13,927 bases of DNA from JBCCMB01 sp039026555. GTDB lineage: Bacteria > Pseudomonadota > Alphaproteobacteria > Caulobacterales > Hyphomonadaceae. The position numbers and the translations under genes were made by a program. The notes below the pieces were generated by a model. The model saw only the letters and a list, made by a program, of their open reading frames with translations. It searched no databases and was not told the origin of the DNA. This document shows positions 1 to 7,139 of the stretch, in pieces. The stretch lies in assembly GCA_039026555.1 (NCBI GenBank), contig JBCCMB010000068.1, positions 1 to 13,927 on the forward strand. Reading direction: 5' to 3'. Positions within the stretch are counted from its first letter, which is position 1, and every line of letters starts with the position of its first letter.

Positions 1-1169
1 CGCACATCCTTGCGCTCAATCTCATCTTCATTGTGCAGCGTCGCATTAGACACCACGACGCCGCCCACAGTGACGGGCTGCAGCTTAGCCACGGGCGTTA
101 GGGACCCCGTTCGGCCGACTTGGATATCGATATCGAGCAATTGGGTGACGGCTTTCTCGGCCGGGAATTTATGCGCCACCGCCCAGCGGGGAAAACGCGA
201 CACAAACCCCAAACGCTCCTGCCAATCTAGGCGATCGATTTTGTAGACCACGCCGTCAATGTCATAGCCGAGCGCTGCACGCTTCGCCTCAATGGTCTTA
301 TAAACCGCGATCAAATCCTCGGCCGTTTCCACGCGCGCCGTTTCCGGGTTGGTCGCGAACCCCCATTCGGCCAATTGCGCGACGGCCTGGGCCTGGGTCT
401 CGGCGAACGGCGCGGAGGCCTCGCCCCACGCGTACGCGAAGAAGCGCAAGGGTCGTGACCGGGTGACGCTAACGTCTAATTGGCGCAAGGAGCCAGCCGC
501 TGCATTGCGCGGATTGGCGAAGGTTTTACGCTCCGCCGCCGCCTCACGCGCATTCATGGCCTCAAAATCGGCGTGCGACATGTAAACTTCGCCGCGAATC
601 TCTATCCGATCAGGCCAGCCCTGCCCCGCCAATTGATGGGGAATGTCGGCGATGGTGCGCAGGTTTTGCGTGACGTCTTCGCCGACGCGGCCGTCGCCGC
701 GCGTAGCGCCGCTCACCAGCCGTCCGTTTTCGTAGAGCAAATTTGCGGACAAGCCATCGATCTTAGGCTCAGCCGTCGCGGCAACAGTCGATTCGGCTTC
801 AAGCCCCAAGAAACGGCGCACGCGCGCGAGAAACTCGACCACGTCCTCATCGGTAAACGCGTTATCCAAAGACAACATGGGCTGGAGATGCTCGATCTTG
901 CCAAAACCCTGCGATGGGGCCGCGCCAACCGTCTGTGTCGGGCTCTCATCCGATACAAGATCCGGAAAAGCGGCTTCTAAATCGATCAAGCGTGCGCGGA
1001 GCTTGTCATATTCTGCGTCGGTCAGATCCGGCGCGTCGTTTTGATAATAAGCCTCGTCCGCCGCGCGAATGGCGTCCGCCAGGCGCCGCCATTCCACTTC
1101 AGCCGTCTCAGGCGTCAGCGCTTCGATATCAACCGCATCGTCGCGGCGCGTGCTTACGTCCTCGCTCAT
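1..1169 (-). CDS. ligA: NAD+-dependent DNA ligase LigA (N-terminal 389 residues; 3' end outside window)
   Basis: LigA seals nicks in duplex DNA using NAD+ in replication and repair. Translating the minus strand from the ATG at 1169 gives an uninterrupted frame to the left edge. Domain Ia is visible near residues 41-55 (YYQNDAPDLTDAEYD), the part that binds the NMN half of NAD+. The adenylation motif KIDG lies at residues 136-139, so Lys136 (bases 762-764) is the expected AMP-accepting lysine. Further on come TRGDGRVGEDVT and FANPRNAAAGSLRQLD, typical of the nucleotidyltransferase domain, then DIDGVVYKID and the start of the OB fold (VGRTGSLTPVAKL). Bacterial LigA is usually about 670-720 residues, so zinc-finger, HhH and BRCT parts should follow outside the window. 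The start lies 23 bp after the recN stop, with no strong ribosome site, suggesting co-transcription with recN and bamD. Identification is secure. Confidence 0.97.
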   Translation of the reverse strand, partial: MSEDVSTRRDDAVDIEALTPETAEVEWRRLADAIRAADEAYYQNDAPDLTDAEYDKLRARLIDLEAAFPDLVSDESPTQTVGAAPSQGFGKIEHLQPMLSLDNAFTDEDVVEFLARVRRFLGLEAESTVAATAEPKIDGLSANLLYENGRLVSGATRGDGRVGEDVTQNLRTIADIPHQLAGQGWPDRIEIRGEVYMSHADFEAMNAREAAAERKTFANPRNAAAGSLRQLDVSVTRSRPLRFFAYAWGEASAPFAETQAQAVAQLAEWGFATNPETARVETAEDLIAVYKTIEAKRAALGYDIDGVVYKIDRLDWQERLGFVSRFPRWAVAHKFPAEKAVTQLLDIDIQVGRTGSLTPVAKLQPVTVGGVVVSNATLHNEDEIERKDV

Positions 1170-1192
1170 GGCGCATGGCTATAGCGCTACTC

Positions 1193-2905
1193 CTATCGCA
1201 GCGCCAGCAATCGATCGGCCGCCGCACGCGCCTCCGCCGTGATCTCTGCGCCGGCCAACATGCGGGCGATCTCCTCCAAGCGGTCATCCGGCGCCAAATC
1301 GACCACGCGCGTTTCCGCAGCGCCCGCCTTATCAGATTTTGAGATCCGCCATTGCGCGTCGGCGGCGGCGGCGACTTGCGGACTGTGCGTGATCGCCAAA
1401 ACCTGACGATCCCGCGCCAAACGACGAAGGCGAGCGCCCACGGCCGCCGCCGTCGCGCCGCCAACGCCGACATCCGCCTCGTCGAAGATTAGGGTTTGCG
1501 CATCACCCGACCGTGCAAGACATACCTTCAGCGCGAGCGCAAAGCGCGCCAATTCTCCGCCGGACGCGATTTTATCCAAGGGCCCGAAATCTGAGCCGAC
1601 ATTCGTTGCAATCTCAAACGCAATCTCATCCCAACCCGCAGGGCCCGCCGCACCCAAAGGCTTGCGCGTCAGCGATACTCTAAATTTCGCGCGGCCCAAT
1701 TTGAGCGGCTTTAATTCACGCGCGACCGCTTTTTCCAGCTTCGCCGCGCCCACCGCGCGGCGTTCAGATAAGTCTTCGGCCGCCGCGTCATACGCATTGC
1801 GCGCCGCCCTCTCCGCCGCCGCAGCGTTCGCTGCGGATATGTCGGCGCTTTCAATTTCCGCCAACTGCAACGCGATCGTCTCACGCAAGCGCGGCAAATG
1901 ATTGGGATCCGCATCGTGTTTTCGCGCTAGCGCCCGAAGCGCAAACAATCTCGCCTCAACGCGCTCCAACACATCTGGCGACAGGCTGATTTCCGCCTGG
2001 GCGGCGTTGACGGCGGACGTCGCTTCGTACGCTTCAATTAAGGCGCGCTCTAGCGCTTCGCATGCTTGATGGAGTTTTCGCGGAAGTTCGGCGTCCACCG
2101 GCGCGTGGGCGATCGCGGGCGACCCGACCGCCCGGTTCAGCGCCTTGGCGGCGCTCGCCAGCTGCGCTTCCACGCCGTTTCGGCCGAAAACCGCCAACGC
2201 TTCGCTCAAGGCGGCCGCCGATTGCTCCTCAGATTGCAGATAGGCGCGCTCCGCCGCCAATTGATCCGCCTCACCTGTTTGCGGATCTAAAATGTCGATC
2301 TCTTCAAGCGCATGGGTCAAATAGTCGAGATCCTCTGCGCGTCTGTTCCGGCGCGCGTCTAAGGCGGCGCGCGCGTCAATCGCTGAACGCCATGTGCGCC
2401 AGGCCGCCGCGCACGCCTTCAACTGCGGATCCAATTCGCAAAACGCATCAAGCAGCGGACCATGACGCGCCGGATCCATCAGCGCGTGACTGGCGTGTTG
2501 TCCATGCACTTCGACAAGATGCGCCCCGATCTCCTCCAATAAGCGCGCGCTTACTGTCTGGTCATTGATGAAGCCGCGCGCCGCGCCGCCGCGTTTGACC
2601 ACGCGCTTAAGCACCAAAATGTCGTCAGGCGACGCTTCTACGCCATGCGTCTCTAGCGCGCGCCAGACCGGATGTTCGGAGGGCGGTTCGAAACTCGCCG
2701 ACACCAATGCGCGCGTCGCACCGGCCCGCACCAGACCGCTTGCGGGACCGCTACGGGCCGATGCGCCCAATGCGAAGCCCAAAGCGGAGAGCATAATGGA
2801 TTTTCCCGCCCCCGTTTCGCCCGTTAGAGCGGAAAATCCGTCAGGAAATTCCAGGTCTAAGGACCGAACAAGGACAAAGTCGCGGATGGAGAGCGCTATC
2901 AGCAT
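1193..2905 (-). CDS. recN: DNA repair protein RecN (SMC-like ATPase)
   Basis: RecN is a cytosolic SMC-family ATPase acting in RecA-dependent repair of double-strand breaks. Near the N-terminus is a Walker A motif GETGAGKS. Near the C-terminus are the ABC signature (ASGGELARF, about residue 449) and Walker B LIFDEAD (about residue 475) followed by the D-loop-like GVGG and the switch histidine in AITHSPQ. The middle section is long and alanine/glutamate-rich, as expected for the coiled-coil arms. Length (570 or 572 residues) matches the family. Two in-frame ATGs exist, at 2911 and 2905. I chose 2905 because the peptide MLIALSIRDFVLVRSL lines up with usual RecN N-termini; neither start has a convincing ribosome site. 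It sits 30 bp after bamD and 23 bp before ligA, in the same direction. Confidence 0.97.
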   Translation of the reverse strand: MLIALSIRDFVLVRSLDLEFPDGFSALTGETGAGKSIMLSALGFALGASARSGPASGLVRAGATRALVSASFEPPSEHPVWRALETHGVEASPDDILVLKRVVKRGGAARGFINDQTVSARLLEEIGAHLVEVHGQHASHALMDPARHGPLLDAFCELDPQLKACAAAWRTWRSAIDARAALDARRNRRAEDLDYLTHALEEIDILDPQTGEADQLAAERAYLQSEEQSAAALSEALAVFGRNGVEAQLASAAKALNRAVGSPAIAHAPVDAELPRKLHQACEALERALIEAYEATSAVNAAQAEISLSPDVLERVEARLFALRALARKHDADPNHLPRLRETIALQLAEIESADISAANAAAAERAARNAYDAAAEDLSERRAVGAAKLEKAVARELKPLKLGRAKFRVSLTRKPLGAAGPAGWDEIAFEIATNVGSDFGPLDKIASGGELARFALALKVCLARSGDAQTLIFDEADVGVGGATAAAVGARLRRLARDRQVLAITHSPQVAAAADAQWRISKSDKAGAAETRVVDLAPDDRLEEIARMLAGAEITAEARAAADRLLALR

Positions 2906-2935
2906 GAACATACCGATAACACAAAAAGAACAAAA

Positions 2936-3772
2936 CTAGAATATCGAATTCCACATTCCGCTAAACCAGCCGCCATCATCGCCTTCAGGGGCTGTTTCCG
3001 GCACCACGCCTTTTGACGTCATCAGCTCATACGTATCGGCATACCATTCGCTGCCGGGATAATTATGGCCCAAGACAGAGGCGGCCGCGAGCGCCTGGCC
3101 GTCCAACCCGATCGAAAGATAGGCCTCGACCAACCGGTGCAGCGCTTCAGGCGTATGCGTGGTGGTGTCGTATTGATCGACCACCGTCTTAAACCGGTTG
3201 ATCGCAGACAAATGTTCGCTTGTTCGCAAATAATAGCGGCCGATCTGCATCTCTTTGCCGGCCAGCTGGTCGCGTACCATGTCGACCTTCAACTCCGCAT
3301 CGCGCGCATACTCAGTCTGCGGGAAACGACGAACGACTTCGGTCAAGCCCGCCAGAGCGAGGTTGGTTCGCCCCTGTTCGCGGCCGACGTCAATAATCTG
3401 CTCAAAATGGCTGACGCCGATCAGATAATATGCATAGGCGGCGCCTTGGCCGCCCGGGAAGAGCGCTATGTATTGTTCTGCGGCCTGCACTGATTCGTCA
3501 TAATCCCTGCCGCGATAATGCGCGTAGGACGCCATCAGCATGGAGCGTTGCGCCCATTCCGAATAAGGGTGCTGGCGCTGTACTTCGTTAAATTGCAAGG
3601 CCGCCTGATCCCAGAGCCGTTTGTCGATCGATTCCGCAGCCTCATTGTAAAGCTGTTCGACAGGCTTTTCGATATAAGCCAAGCTTTCGCGTCTGTTCGA
3701 GTTGGAGCATGCGGCGAGCGCCGCCGCTGCGACGCCGGCGAGCAATACGGTCGAACAAGATTTGACGGTCAT
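2936..3772 (-). CDS. bamD: Outer membrane assembly lipoprotein BamD (ComL/YfiO)
   Basis: BamD is the essential lipoprotein partner of BamA in the complex that folds beta-barrel proteins into the outer membrane. The 278-residue product begins with a short basic and hydrophobic signal peptide ending in a lipobox LAAC at residues 19-22, so Cys22 is the predicted lipidated residue. The rest contains tetratricopeptide-like helices (KRLWDQAALQFNEVQRQHPYSEWA, then DYDESVQAAEQYIALFPG, then the AINRFKTVVDQYDTTTHTPEAL stretch, read in parts), which is the family's five-TPR layout. An AAGGAG sequence lies about 12 bp before the ATG. It heads the bamD-recN-ligA group. In related alphaproteobacteria bamD usually follows lpxC directly; here an opposite-strand regulator gene lies between, so bamD needs its own promoter. 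Confidence 0.96.
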   Translation of the reverse strand: MTVKSCSTVLLAGVAAAALAACSNSNRRESLAYIEKPVEQLYNEAAESIDKRLWDQAALQFNEVQRQHPYSEWAQRSMLMASYAHYRGRDYDESVQAAEQYIALFPGGQGAAYAYYLIGVSHFEQIIDVGREQGRTNLALAGLTEVVRRFPQTEYARDAELKVDMVRDQLAGKEMQIGRYYLRTSEHLSAINRFKTVVDQYDTTTHTPEALHRLVEAYLSIGLDGQALAAASVLGHNYPGSEWYADTYELMTSKGVVPETAPEGDDGGWFSGMWNSIF

Positions 3773-3819
3773 GAGCGGGCCGCACTCCTTAAATGGGATA
3801 ATGGGTGGCGCAAGCCTAT

Positions 3820-3848
3820 TATGTAAACGAGGCGTCGCGCGCGGCCAA
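3820..3848 (-). promoter_or_regulatory. Candidate promoter for bamD-recN-ligA
   Basis: On the minus strand TTGGCC (3843-3848) and TACATA (3820-3825, within TACATAAT) are separated by 17 bp, about 50 bp before the bamD ATG. The spacing suits a housekeeping sigma factor, and a promoter is needed here because the upstream neighbour is divergent. The -35 match is only partial, so this is tentative. The surrounding divergent gap (3773-4047) is AT-rich between about 3920 and 4010 and holds no convincing gene. Confidence 0.35.
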
Positions 3849-4031
3849 GGGCGACACCTCCACCGACTGCAGGCGCAGTTTAAATCAACATCAACGAATA
3901 GCGGCGAAACACCACGTCGTTACGATTCTTGTTGCCAGCGTCAAACTTCATCATACTTATAAAAACATACATATTGTGTCATCGTAATAGCCAAAGCTTT
4001 TTAAACGTCGCTTTACGTCACTGACTTGGAT

Positions 4032-4038
4032 GGAGGAG
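4032..4038 (+). promoter_or_regulatory. Ribosome binding site that sets the XRE regulator start
   Basis: GGAGGAG lies 9 bp before the ATG at 4048. The earlier in-frame ATG at 4030 overlaps this Shine-Dalgarno sequence and has none of its own, so 4048 is the better start. Confidence 0.75.
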
Positions 4039-4047
4039 TGCCGCGAC

Positions 4048-4533
4048 ATGGACGCATTAACGCCGAAAGGGGCCAGCTTGGCCGCCAGGGTCGATCGCCA
4101 TGTTGGTGAAAAGATCCGTCGCCGTCGCGTGCTTATGGGCTTTACGCAAGAGCACCTCGCAGAGGCACTCGAGATCTCTTATCAGCAAATCCAAAAATAT
4201 GAGACTGGCGCCAACCGCGTCAGCGCGGGTCGATTGTATCAAATCGCGCGCCATCTTGATGTCGTAGTGAGCCATTTCTTCGAGGGCTTGGACAACGAGA
4301 CTGGAGATGAGCTCATCATCGATCAACCTTCATCGCGAGTTACAATAGAATTGGTTCGGAATTTCTCAGCGATTTCTGAAAATTCGGTACGGGCTTCCGT
4401 GGTTCAATTGGTGAAGTCGCTCTCGGATGCGGAGGACGAAGACGCCGAACCGGATCACATGAGAGTCTGGAGGGCAGGCGGCGTAAGCGAGGGAAACGAC
4501 TCGCCGTCAGACCGCGGCGAAAACGAATTTTAG
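4048..4533 (+). CDS. XRE/Cro-C1-type HTH transcriptional regulator
   Basis: The 161-residue cytosolic protein has an N-terminal Cro/C1-type helix-turn-helix at about residues 20-75. It includes GEKIRRRRVLMGFTQEHLAE, then ISYQQIQKYETGANRVSAGRL in two pieces, and the trailing helix LYQIARHLDVVVSHFFEGL. This pattern is common in a widespread alphaproteobacterial family of small DNA-binding regulators. The remaining 80 residues are acidic and low in recognisable motifs and probably serve dimerisation. It is the only plus-strand gene in a 10-kb minus-strand block: divergent from bamD across 275 bp and tail-to-tail with lpxC, their stops only 12 bp apart with no terminator between. Its location suggests, but does not prove, control of itself or of the bamD operon. 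No target can be named from sequence. Confidence 0.9.
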   Translation: MDALTPKGASLAARVDRHVGEKIRRRRVLMGFTQEHLAEALEISYQQIQKYETGANRVSAGRLYQIARHLDVVVSHFFEGLDNETGDELIIDQPSSRVTIELVRNFSAISENSVRASVVQLVKSLSDAEDEDAEPDHMRVWRAGGVSEGNDSPSDRGENEF

Positions 4534-4545
4534 ACTAACTCAAAG

Positions 4546-5493
4546 CTAAGCGCCGGCGCCCATCCGAGAAACCTCCAAAACAGTGGAGCGAGGCGTCGCC
4601 ATGGACCGCGGCTCGCGCACCGGGGCGCCGACCCATTCCCAAGCGTCCGGCGCATCGAATAACGCCCGCACAAGCGTGTTATTAATGGCGTGGCCGGGTT
4701 GATCCGCTTCATAAACGCCTTCAATCAAGCCGCCGGCGAGGTAAAGGTCGCCGATCGCATCCAATAATTTGTGGCGAACGAATTCGTCATTCACGCGCAA
4801 ACCTTCGGGATTAAGGATGGCGTCGCCATCCAACACCACCGCATTCTCTAAAGATCCGCCGCGGGCCAATCCTATAGATTTGAGTTTTTCGACGTCCGCC
4901 GCAAAGCCGAAAGTGCGGGCGAAGGCCAGCTCGGAAACGAACGCGCCGGGCGACATTTTGAACACGCACGTTTGTTCGCCGATCGCGGCGCTGTCGAAAT
5001 CAATGCGGACGCGCAATTCAAAATCATCGCCTGGACGCGCCGCCCGCGTTAATCGCGCGAATTTTGATCCGTCGCGGACCTCAACGGGCTTCAGGATTCG
5101 AATTTTCCGCTGCGGCGCAGCTTGCGCAGACAACCCCGCTTGCAGCAAAAGCCGGCAATAAAGTGCCGACGATCCATCCATGATCGGCGCCTCGGGACCA
5201 TCAATCTCAACAATCAGATTGTCGACCCCGACACCAGCGCACGCCGCCATCAAATGCTCAATGGTCGAAACGGAAACGCCGTCTTCATTAGCGATGGTTG
5301 TGCCCAATTGAACTGTCGTCACGTTTCGCGCATCGGCTTGAATGACGGGATCGCCATCTTTCACATCCGTCCGCACGAAGCGAATTCCGGTCCCGCACCC
5401 TGCAGGTTTGAACGTTAATCTTGAACGCTCGCCTGTATGCAAGCCAACCCCAGCGCAAACCGCCGGTCCGCTGATCGTGTGCTGCAGCGTCAT
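4546..5493 (-). CDS. lpxC: UDP-3-O-acyl-N-acetylglucosamine deacetylase LpxC
   Basis: LpxC carries out the first committed step of lipid A synthesis, a zinc-dependent deacetylation in the cytosol. The 315-residue length is normal. The zinc ligands are visible: His80 in STIEHLMAA, and His241 and Asp245 in EFVRHKLLDAIGDLYLAG. The general base Glu79 sits beside His80, and the catalytic histidine is His268 in QPGHAINN. FARTFGF near residue 191 and the N-terminal SGPAVCAGVGLHTGE are also family hallmarks. It follows ftsZ in the same direction after a 147-bp gap that carries a possible terminator and a palindrome. Its 3' end meets the convergent XRE gene. The ribosome site before the ATG at 5493 is weak (GGCGGG). 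Identification is secure. Confidence 0.97.
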   Translation of the reverse strand: MTLQHTISGPAVCAGVGLHTGERSRLTFKPAGCGTGIRFVRTDVKDGDPVIQADARNVTTVQLGTTIANEDGVSVSTIEHLMAACAGVGVDNLIVEIDGPEAPIMDGSSALYCRLLLQAGLSAQAAPQRKIRILKPVEVRDGSKFARLTRAARPGDDFELRVRIDFDSAAIGEQTCVFKMSPGAFVSELAFARTFGFAADVEKLKSIGLARGGSLENAVVLDGDAILNPEGLRVNDEFVRHKLLDAIGDLYLAGGLIEGVYEADQPGHAINNTLVRALFDAPDAWEWVGAPVREPRSMATPRSTVLEVSRMGAGA

Positions 5494-5558
5494 AATTATG
5501 GCCCGCCATCACTCAATTACTGACGCAAGGCGACTTCCCGCACCTCGCTATCTAAAGA

Positions 5559-5578
5559 ATTAGCGGGCGGGCGCTAAT
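5559..5578. repeat. Perfect 7-bp inverted repeat upstream of lpxC
   Basis: ATTAGCG (5559-5565) and CGCTAAT (5572-5578) form a perfect inverted repeat around a GC-rich 6-nt centre, about 65 bp before the lpxC ATG. On the minus strand it fills the 17-bp gap between a TTGAGC and a TAATTC that could be a weak -35/-10 pair. It could be an operator, a hairpin in the leader, or both. Confidence 0.5.
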
Positions 5579-5621
5579 GGCTCAACACAAGCTTTGTTTC
5601 GGGATGTTGCAATAAACGAAA

Positions 5622-5638
5622 CAGCCCAAACGGGGCCG
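5622..5638 (-). terminator. Possible intrinsic terminator after ftsZ
   Basis: Starting 2 bp beyond the ftsZ stop, the minus strand reads CGGCCC-CGTTT-GGGCTG, a 6-bp stem (one G-U pair) with a 5-nt loop, followed by a T-rich run TTTCGTTTATT. This would end or weaken ftsZ transcripts before lpxC. The stem is short, so termination may be partial. Confidence 0.45.
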
Positions 5639-5640
5639 AT

Positions 5641-6963
5641 TTACGAACTGCCAGAACGTCTCAAAAACGCTGGAATTTCAAGTTCTTCGTCTTCTAAATC
5701 ATCAACATCAGTCGGCGCTTCGGCCGCGACCTCGCCGACGCCCGCTTCGCCGGGGCGACGCCAGCCGAAAAGCGAAGAAAAGCTGGATTTATCCGGATCG
5801 TCAGGGGCTTTGGGCTCCTGAAAAGCCTCGCCTTCATCCATCTCCACGGAGGTGCGGGTTGTAATAATCGGGCTATGCTGAGGCTCCGCCTCAACCTTTT
5901 CATCGGCGTCAACAAGGGCGGCCGGCTCGGTTTCAGCGTCGCCGACCTCGCCACTCTCAGGCGCAGCCGGCGTAACAGCCTCGACAGCAGCAGCCGCAAA
6001 CGCCGCCGGCGCAACGTGATGGCGGCTTTCGATCCCCGTCGCCACGACGGATACGCGGATGCGGCCATTCATCGCCTCATCAAAGGTCGATCCAAGAATA
6101 AGTTGTGCGTTGGGGTCGATTTCCGAGCGTACTTCATTCGCCGCTTCATCGACCTCGTAGAGCGTCATATCGTAACCGCCCGTGATGTTGATCAGCACGC
6201 CGCGCGCACCCTTCATCGAGATATCGTCCAGCAGCGGATTAGCGATCGCGGCTTGAGCGGCTTTAACAGCGCGGTGCTCGCCATCGCCTTCGCCAGTTCC
6301 CATCATCGCTGCGCCCATCTCAGCCATCACGGTGCGCACATCCGCGAAATCCAGATTGATCAAGCCAGGCATCACCATCAAATCGGTAATCCCGCGTACG
6401 CCGGAATAAAGGACGCGATCCGCCATCGCGAACGCCTCGGCGAAAGTGGTGTTGGCGTTAGCGATGCGGAACAAATTCTGGTTCGGAATAATGATCAGCG
6501 TATCGACATTCTTGCGCAGTTCCGAAACGCCTTCCTCCGCGATCGTCATGCGGCGCTTGCCCTCAAAATCGAACGGCTTGGTGACCACGCCGACCGTCAG
6601 CACGCCTTTGGCGCGGGCTTCGCGCGCGATGATCGGAGCCGCGCCCGTGCCGGTTCCACCGCCCATACCGGCGGCGATGAAGCACATATGCGCGCCTTCA
6701 AGATGCGTTTGGATCTCTTCCACGGATTCTTCAGCCGACGCCGCGCCGATTTGAGGCTGCGCCCCGGCGCCCAATCCTTCCGTGGTTTCGACGCCGAGTT
6801 GCACTTGTTTATCGGTTTTAGATCGCGTCAACGCCTGTGCGTCGGTGTTCGCGACGATAAAATCCACGCCCTGCAGTTTCGCGTCGATCATGTTGTTAAC
6901 GGCGTTACCGCCGGCGCCGCCGACGCCGAACACTACAATGCGGGGTTTCAACTCAATCGCCAT
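5641..6963 (-). CDS. ftsZ: Cell division protein FtsZ
   Basis: FtsZ is the tubulin-like GTPase that polymerises into the cytokinetic ring. The 440-residue product shows the nucleotide loop VFGVGGAGGNAVNNM at residues 11-25, the tubulin signature GGGTGTG at 101-107, and the T7 loop NLDFADV at 203-209 with the Asp residues that complete the neighbouring GTPase site. After about residue 315 comes a linker rich in Ala, Glu, Pro and Asp, then the C-terminal peptide EIPAFLRRSGSS (429-440) that binds FtsA and other partners. Long linkers are usual in alphaproteobacteria; E. coli FtsZ is 383 residues. The gene lies 176 bp after ftsA, unlike the tight ftsQ-ftsA spacing, and that gap has possible promoter and CtrA-type elements. 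The ATG at 6963 has a weak AAGGTAG upstream. Confidence 0.98.
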   Translation of the reverse strand: MAIELKPRIVVFGVGGAGGNAVNNMIDAKLQGVDFIVANTDAQALTRSKTDKQVQLGVETTEGLGAGAQPQIGAASAEESVEEIQTHLEGAHMCFIAAGMGGGTGTGAAPIIAREARAKGVLTVGVVTKPFDFEGKRRMTIAEEGVSELRKNVDTLIIIPNQNLFRIANANTTFAEAFAMADRVLYSGVRGITDLMVMPGLINLDFADVRTVMAEMGAAMMGTGEGDGEHRAVKAAQAAIANPLLDDISMKGARGVLINITGGYDMTLYEVDEAANEVRSEIDPNAQLILGSTFDEAMNGRIRVSVVATGIESRHHVAPAAFAAAAVEAVTPAAPESGEVGDAETEPAALVDADEKVEAEPQHSPIITTRTSVEMDEGEAFQEPKAPDDPDKSSFSSLFGWRRPGEAGVGEVAAEAPTDVDDLEDEELEIPAFLRRSGSS

Positions 6964-7040
6964 CGCGCGCTACCTTGTCCATCGCGTCCGCCAGCGTCTA
7001 ACTAGCGGACCACTTTCAAGTCCAAGATCGCGGCTTATGC

Positions 7041-7055
7041 CTAAGCTGGCGTTAA
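7041..7055 (-). promoter_or_regulatory. Candidate CtrA box upstream of ftsZ
   Basis: The minus strand reads TTAA-CGCCAGC-TTAG, matching seven of eight bases of the CtrA consensus TTAA-N7-TTAA with the correct 7-nt spacer. It lies about 80 bp before the ftsZ ATG and overlaps the -10 of the candidate promoter listed separately. In Caulobacter CtrA is known to repress ftsZ, so the location makes sense. Binding here is inference. Confidence 0.45.
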
Positions 7056-7078
7056 TCACACCAAATCTTCGCCGTCAA
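7050..7078 (-). promoter_or_regulatory. Candidate ftsZ promoter
   Basis: On the minus strand TTGACG (7073-7078) is followed after 17 bp by TTAACG (7050-7055). The -35 is good and the -10 weak. A second TTGACG lies at 7089-7094 and a third (7138-7143) spans the ftsA stop, so the exact start of transcription is uncertain. Confidence 0.35.
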
Positions 7079-7139
7079 AAGCTTCGAACGTCAACTTACA
7101 GACATTTAAGCAGCGGGACAGTGGGTCCGCCGCGTTCCG

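Noticed and set aside
480..1342. Plus-strand open frames opposite ligA
   Set aside because: The minus strand encodes unmistakable LigA motifs throughout; the plus-strand products have no family features.
3924..3928. GANTC (CcrM methylation) site in the bamD-XRE gap
   Set aside because: A single 5-bp match is expected by chance; no clustering at promoters was seen.
4030..4047. Upstream ATG for the XRE regulator
   Set aside because: It overlaps the ribosome site that serves the ATG at 4048.
5875..7005. Long plus-strand open frame (376 codons) antisense to ftsZ
   Set aside because: It is the complement of a highly conserved gene in GC-rich DNA; the product shows no recognisable fold and is Arg/His-rich as shadow frames are.
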